From Antiquaquibacter soli (GTDB lineage Bacteria > Actinomycetota > Actinomycetes > Actinomycetales > Microbacteriaceae), in contig NZ_JAUQUB010000001.1 of assembly GCF_030580675.1 (NCBI RefSeq), positions 1,949,510-2,013,509 on the forward strand: DNA of 64,000 nt, read 5' to 3'. How positions within the stretch are numbered: position 1 is the first letter of the stretch; each line of letters starts with the position of its first letter. The notes under the pieces are model-generated. The model was not told the DNA's origin. It was given only the letters and a program-made list of their open reading frames with translations, and made no database searches. Positions 60,851-64,000 of this stretch are shown here, piece by piece. Made by a program: the position numbers and the translations under genes.

Positions 60851-61938
60851 CGCACCGCCTCGAGACCGAGCTGGATGAGCTCGTCGATGAGCTCGGGATA
60901 GCTCATCCCGCTCGCCTGCCAGCACTTCGGGTACATCGAGATAGGGGTGAACCCTGGCATCGTGTTGAGCTCGTTGACGACGAACTCCGTGCCCGTGAAG
61001 AAGAAGTCGACTCGCGCGAGCCCCGAACCGCCGATCGCCTCGAACGCCCGGGCGGCGATGCGCTGCATCTCGGCCAGTTCGCCAGGGGCGAGGGATGCCG
61101 GGCACACCAGTTCCGCGGCATCCGGGTCGATGTACTTCGCCTCGAAGTCGTAGAACTCTCGGCCGTGCATGATGATCTCGCCCGCGACGCTCACCCGCGT
61201 CGCCCCGCCGCCCCGACCGGAGAGCACGGCGCACTCCACTTCGCGGCCGACGACGGCGCTCTCGACCAGGGCTCGCGAGTCTTCGGCGAGGGCGACCTGC
61301 AGCGCGGCGTCGAGATCCGCGAAGCCGTCGACCTTGGTGACCCCGACGGAGGAGCCGGCGCGAGCGGGCTTGACGAAGACGGGGAGGCCGAGACCATGCG
61401 CTCGGCGCGTCCAGAGCTCGGGGTCGTCGGCCCACTCCCGGCGGGAGACCGTGATCCACGGCGCGACCGCGACGCCGGCGCCCTCGAGGACGGTCTTCGT
61501 GAAGTGCTTGTCCATGCCGAGGGATGACGCGAGCACGCCGTTGCCGACGTACGGGAGGCCGACGAGCTCGAGCATCCCCTGCACGGTCCCGTCCTCGCCC
61601 CAGGGGCCGTGCAGGATCGGGAAGACGATGTCGATGTCGCCGAGCGAGTGACGGTGGCCGGAGGCATCCAAGTAGGCGAGCTCGCGGGTTGCCGTGGAGT
61701 CGGGCCAGAGCACGCGCGTGCCGTTGTCGGCGACGGTCGGCATGGCCTCCGGGTTCATGGCGAAGACGGCGGCGTCATCCGGCTGCAGCGTGTAGGCGCC
61801 GGTCTTGGTGATCCCGATGGGCACGACCTCGTACTTGTCGCGGTCGATCGCCGACAGCACGCCGCTCGCCGTGGAGCAGCTGATCTCGTGCTCCGACGAC
61901 CGGCCGCCGAACAGGAGGGCGACTCGGGTTCGGCTCAC
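60847..61938 (-). CDS. ddl: D-alanine-D-alanine ligase
   Basis: 363 aa ATP-grasp enzyme making D-Ala-D-Ala for peptidoglycan. Starts RVALLFGGRSSEHEISCSTASGVL (Glu-His-Glu substrate loop), has FPILHGPWGEDGTVQGMLEL, VKPARAGSSVGVTKV and a C-terminal ARVDFFFTGTEFVVNELNTMPGFTPISMYPK carrying the Mg ligands (Glu, Asn). EFVVNELNT with TPISMYPK fits a Ddl of normal specificity rather than a vancomycin-type ligase. 1 bp after the gpsA stop. Confidence 0.96.
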   Translation of the reverse strand: MSRTRVALLFGGRSSEHEISCSTASGVLSAIDRDKYEVVPIGITKTGAYTLQPDDAAVFAMNPEAMPTVADNGTRVLWPDSTATRELAYLDASGHRHSLGDIDIVFPILHGPWGEDGTVQGMLELVGLPYVGNGVLASSLGMDKHFTKTVLEGAGVAVAPWITVSRREWADDPELWTRRAHGLGLPVFVKPARAGSSVGVTKVDGFADLDAALQVALAEDSRALVESAVVGREVECAVLSGRGGGATRVSVAGEIIMHGREFYDFEAKYIDPDAAELVCPASLAPGELAEMQRIAARAFEAIGGSGLARVDFFFTGTEFVVNELNTMPGFTPISMYPKCWQASGMSYPELIDELIQLGLEAVR

Positions 61939-61939
61939 G

Positions 61940-62977
61940 TCATTCTCCCTGCGGCAGTTCGTCGGTGGTGAGGTGGGGCGCGATGTCCCGCGGATTCAGC
62001 GTACCGGCCAGCACCTCGGCGACTTGGCTGACGATCGGCATCTGCACGCCCTTGGCGAGCGCAAGCTCGAGCACGGGAGCGACGGATGACAGGCCCTCGG
62101 CGGTTTGGTTCATCTGCTTGATGACCTCGGAGTAGCTGTATCCCTGCCCGAGGAGGCGACCCGCGGTGTTGTTGCGCGACAGGCTCGACTCGCACGTCGC
62201 GATGAGGTCGCCGAGGCCCGCGAGCCCGGAGAGCGTCTCGGGGCGGGCGCCGTAAGCGACCGCGAAGTCGGTCATCTCGGCGAGCCCCCGAGTGATGATC
62301 GACGCCTTGGTGTTCTCACCGTAGCCGACGCCGTCGACGATGCCGATGGCGACGGCGATGAGGTTCTTGAGCACTCCGCCGAACTCGGTGCCGATGACAT
62401 CCGTGTTCACGAAGCTGCGGAAGTAGGGGTTCGTCGCGGTCATGGCCACTGCGGTCGCGGTATCGATGCTCTCAGAGGAGACGACCGCGGCGGTGGGCTG
62501 CTCCTTGGCGATCTCGAGGGCGAGGTTGGGCCCGGATGCCACGGCCACCCGCTCTCCGCCGAGCCCGAGCTCTTGGCGGATCACTTCGCTCATCCTCGCA
62601 CCGGTGCCTTTCTCGACACCCTTCATGAGCGAGACGACGAGAGCGTCCTCGGGGATGATCTCTCGCACGATGCGGAGGTTCTCGCGCAGCGATTGCGAGG
62701 GAACCGAGAGGTACACCTGCTCGGCGCCCTCGAGCACCTCGGGCAGCCGTGCGGAGGCCCAGATGTTGCGGGGCAGGTTGATGCCGGGCAGGTAGTCGCT
62801 GTTGCGGTTCGACTGAGAGATCTCCCGGGCGAGCTCGGGGCGGCGGGCCCACATCGCCACGCTCGAGCCGCCGTCGGCGAGGATCTTGGCGAACGTCGTG
62901 CCCCATGATCCGGAACCGAGGACGGCGACGCGGCGGGGGGAATCGGTGCTCTGAGCCACGTCTCCATTGTCGTGCAT
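61940..62977 (-). CDS. gpsA: Glycerol-3-phosphate dehydrogenase [NAD(P)+]
   Basis: 345 aa from ATG 62977, or 339 aa from a GTG at 62959 with GGAGAC just before it. Makes sn-glycerol 3-phosphate for phospholipids. Rossmann motif VLGSGSWGTTFAKIL at about residues 19-33, then SLMKGVEKGT, VASGPNLALEIA, EFGGVLKNLIAVAIGIVDGVG (catalytic Lys) and AGLGDLIATCESSLSRNNTAGRLL. Typically paired with ddl in Actinobacteria, both leftward here. Confidence 0.96.
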   Translation of the reverse strand: MHDNGDVAQSTDSPRRVAVLGSGSWGTTFAKILADGGSSVAMWARRPELAREISQSNRNSDYLPGINLPRNIWASARLPEVLEGAEQVYLSVPSQSLRENLRIVREIIPEDALVVSLMKGVEKGTGARMSEVIRQELGLGGERVAVASGPNLALEIAKEQPTAAVVSSESIDTATAVAMTATNPYFRSFVNTDVIGTEFGGVLKNLIAVAIGIVDGVGYGENTKASIITRGLAEMTDFAVAYGARPETLSGLAGLGDLIATCESSLSRNNTAGRLLGQGYSYSEVIKQMNQTAEGLSSVAPVLELALAKGVQMPIVSQVAEVLAGTLNPRDIAPHLTTDELPQGE

Positions 62978-63035
62978 GCGGCCGGGGTGCGCTGACGGCA
63001 GGTCGGGGCGGAGTTTTCCACAGATTCTGGTTTAT

Positions 63036-63051
63036 TAGAACGTGTGTTCGA
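63036..63051. promoter_or_regulatory. LexA/SOS box upstream of the DUF222 gene
   Basis: TAGAACGTGTGTTCGA matches the actinobacterial SOS consensus TCGAAC-N4-GTTCGA at 11 of 12 positions (A for C at position 2). It ends 8 bp before a TAAACT -10 box and covers the expected -35 position. Confidence 0.7.
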
Positions 63052-63059
63052 TTGTTGGC

Positions 63060-63065
63060 TAAACT
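63060..63065 (+). promoter_or_regulatory. Candidate -10 box of the DUF222 gene
   Basis: TAAACT, 6 nt before the ATG at 63072, predicts a leaderless transcript starting at or next to the A of the start codon. Confidence 0.5.
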
Positions 63066-63071
63066 TGGTGT

Positions 63072-64000
63072 ATGACTTCTCCTGCCCTGACCGCTCTGCG
63101 TGAGCTGCTCGACGCCCTGCCGTCGGGTGCTGACGGGGTGGTGGCGGTGGAGGAGATCGGTCGGGTCGTGGATGCCGCGCGGGTGCGTGTCGCGGGTTCG
63201 GTGGATGCGGGGACGGCGGAGGCTTTGGGGTTCGCCTCTCCGGTGGCGGCGGTCGCGACGTTGGCGCGGGTGTCGGAAAAGACGGCCCGCGCCCGGTTGG
63301 CTGTGGCGGCGGTCACACGGGTGGACCGGTCGCTGTCGGGGGCGGAGGTACCGGCACGGTTGCCGGTGCTGGCTGCCTCGTTGGAGCAGGTCGGGTTGGA
63401 TGCTGCCGAGCTCATCACTCGACAGCTGGGTGCCGTTCAACCGCACGTGGAGCCGGGGTTGCTGGGGGCGACCGAGCAGGTCTTGGTGAACTTGGCCTCC
63501 GGGTTGGATGCTTCTGGTTCGCACCCGGTGGTGCCGGAGTCGGTGACGTCGCTGGCGGGACAGTTCTCGCTGATCACCGCGGCGATCGACCCGGACGGGG
63601 CCAGGCCGCGGGAGGAACGCGCGAGGCGGCGCCGGTCGTTCCGGGTTGGTCAGCAGGACTCCGACGGGCTCATCCCGGTATCTGGGTTGCTCATGCCTGA
63701 AGTGGGGTCGCTGCTGCTGGGGTTGATGGAAGCCCACCGCCGCACGCCCCGGTTCACCGAGGAACCCGACCTCGCGCACTACGAGCCAACTGATACCCGC
63801 ACCCCGGAGCAGCGCCGCCACGACACCCTCGCGACCATCCTCATCGCCGCCGCCCGCGCCGTTGATGCGCCGGTGTTGGATGGGATGCCCGTGACGGTGG
63901 TGGTCACTACCACCCTGGAGGATCTCGCCCACGAGGACGGCCGCGCGGGTGACCCGATCGGTGTCATGGCCGGATCGCGGGTGCCGGTGTCTCGGGAGGC
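63072..64000 (+). CDS. DUF222 (13E12-repeat-like) HNH endonuclease family protein, partial
   Basis: 309 codons up to the right edge, no stop. The DUF222 domain is seen from about residue 20: VEEIGRVVDAARVRVAGSVDAG, SEKTARARLAVAAV, RRRSFRVGQQDSDGLIPVSGLLMPEVGSLLLGLMEAH and TPEQRRHDTLATILIAAARAVDAP. Full-length members end with an HNH nuclease domain, expected beyond the edge. These are the M. tuberculosis 13E12 family relatives, present in many copies and often SOS-controlled. Here an SOS box and leaderless promoter precede the ATG. Confidence 0.88.
   Translation, partial: MTSPALTALRELLDALPSGADGVVAVEEIGRVVDAARVRVAGSVDAGTAEALGFASPVAAVATLARVSEKTARARLAVAAVTRVDRSLSGAEVPARLPVLAASLEQVGLDAAELITRQLGAVQPHVEPGLLGATEQVLVNLASGLDASGSHPVVPESVTSLAGQFSLITAAIDPDGARPREERARRRRSFRVGQQDSDGLIPVSGLLMPEVGSLLLGLMEAHRRTPRFTEEPDLAHYEPTDTRTPEQRRHDTLATILIAAARAVDAPVLDGMPVTVVVTTTLEDLAHEDGRAGDPIGVMAGSRVPVSRE

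Overview
The window is chromosomal DNA from a high-GC actinobacterium, most likely a member of the Microbacteriaceae. Evidence: densely packed GC-rich genes, frequent 1-4 bp start/stop overlaps (TGATG, ATGA, GTGA), many GTG starts, a zinc-free L32, a DUF2469-rnhB-lepB-rplS block, a ddl-DUF3515 pair, F420-type enzymes with F420 biosynthesis genes, and LexA boxes of the TCGAAC-N4-GTTCGA type. No tRNA, rRNA, CRISPR, insertion sequence or replication origin was recognised, and no gene-free stretch reaches 300 bases.

Layout. 1-2858: dprA (cut by the left edge), comM/yifB and yraN, all leftward. 2961-5127: small membrane genes and a lysE/lysG-type exporter-regulator pair. 5118-7704: an SOS-box gene, a P-loop protein, DUF2469, rnhB and lepB. 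7772-12210: rplS, then TetR-map, then the leftward rpsP-KH-rimM-trmD translation operon. 12380-16355: a frameshifted amidase, an EamA transporter and two LLM oxidoreductase paralogues. 16352-24308: ffh, small membrane genes, a gamma carbonic anhydrase, ftsY and smc. 24420-28397: a tandem GNAT protein, a TetR-alcohol dehydrogenase pair and an acyl-CoA dehydrogenase. 28432-30784: mutM-rnc-rpmF-yceD.

30810-40641 is a catabolic island: class III aminotransferase, a complete NMT1-type ABC importer with two permeases, an LLM flavin/F420 oxidoreductase, a dihydropyrimidinase-like hydrolase and an N-carbamoyl-beta-alanine amidohydrolase, all leftward, facing a divergent MocR-type regulator. It resembles reductive pyrimidine (or hydantoin) degradation but has no recognisable dihydropyrimidine dehydrogenase. 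41199-45827 is a moxR-DUF58-transglutaminase operon. 45886-47650 carries cofC and cofE of F420 biosynthesis around a PLDc_N protein.

47680-64000 is mixed: a TfoX-domain protein, a cysteine-free HesB-like protein, a clearly lower-GC Doc-type Fic protein with unusual flanking domains (49090-50331), a hydrolase/TetR pair with twin operators, coaD, recG, a methyltransferase-TIM barrel-rsmD operon, a mini LAETG surface protein, thiL, DUF3515-ddl, gpsA and, at the right edge, a DUF222 (13E12-like) gene behind an SOS box.

Most of the window is ordinary housekeeping. The most unusual items are the Doc-type Fic protein, the two SOS-box genes, the LLM enzyme embedded in the pyrimidine-type cluster, and a strong excess of the hexamer GGATGC/GCATCC.
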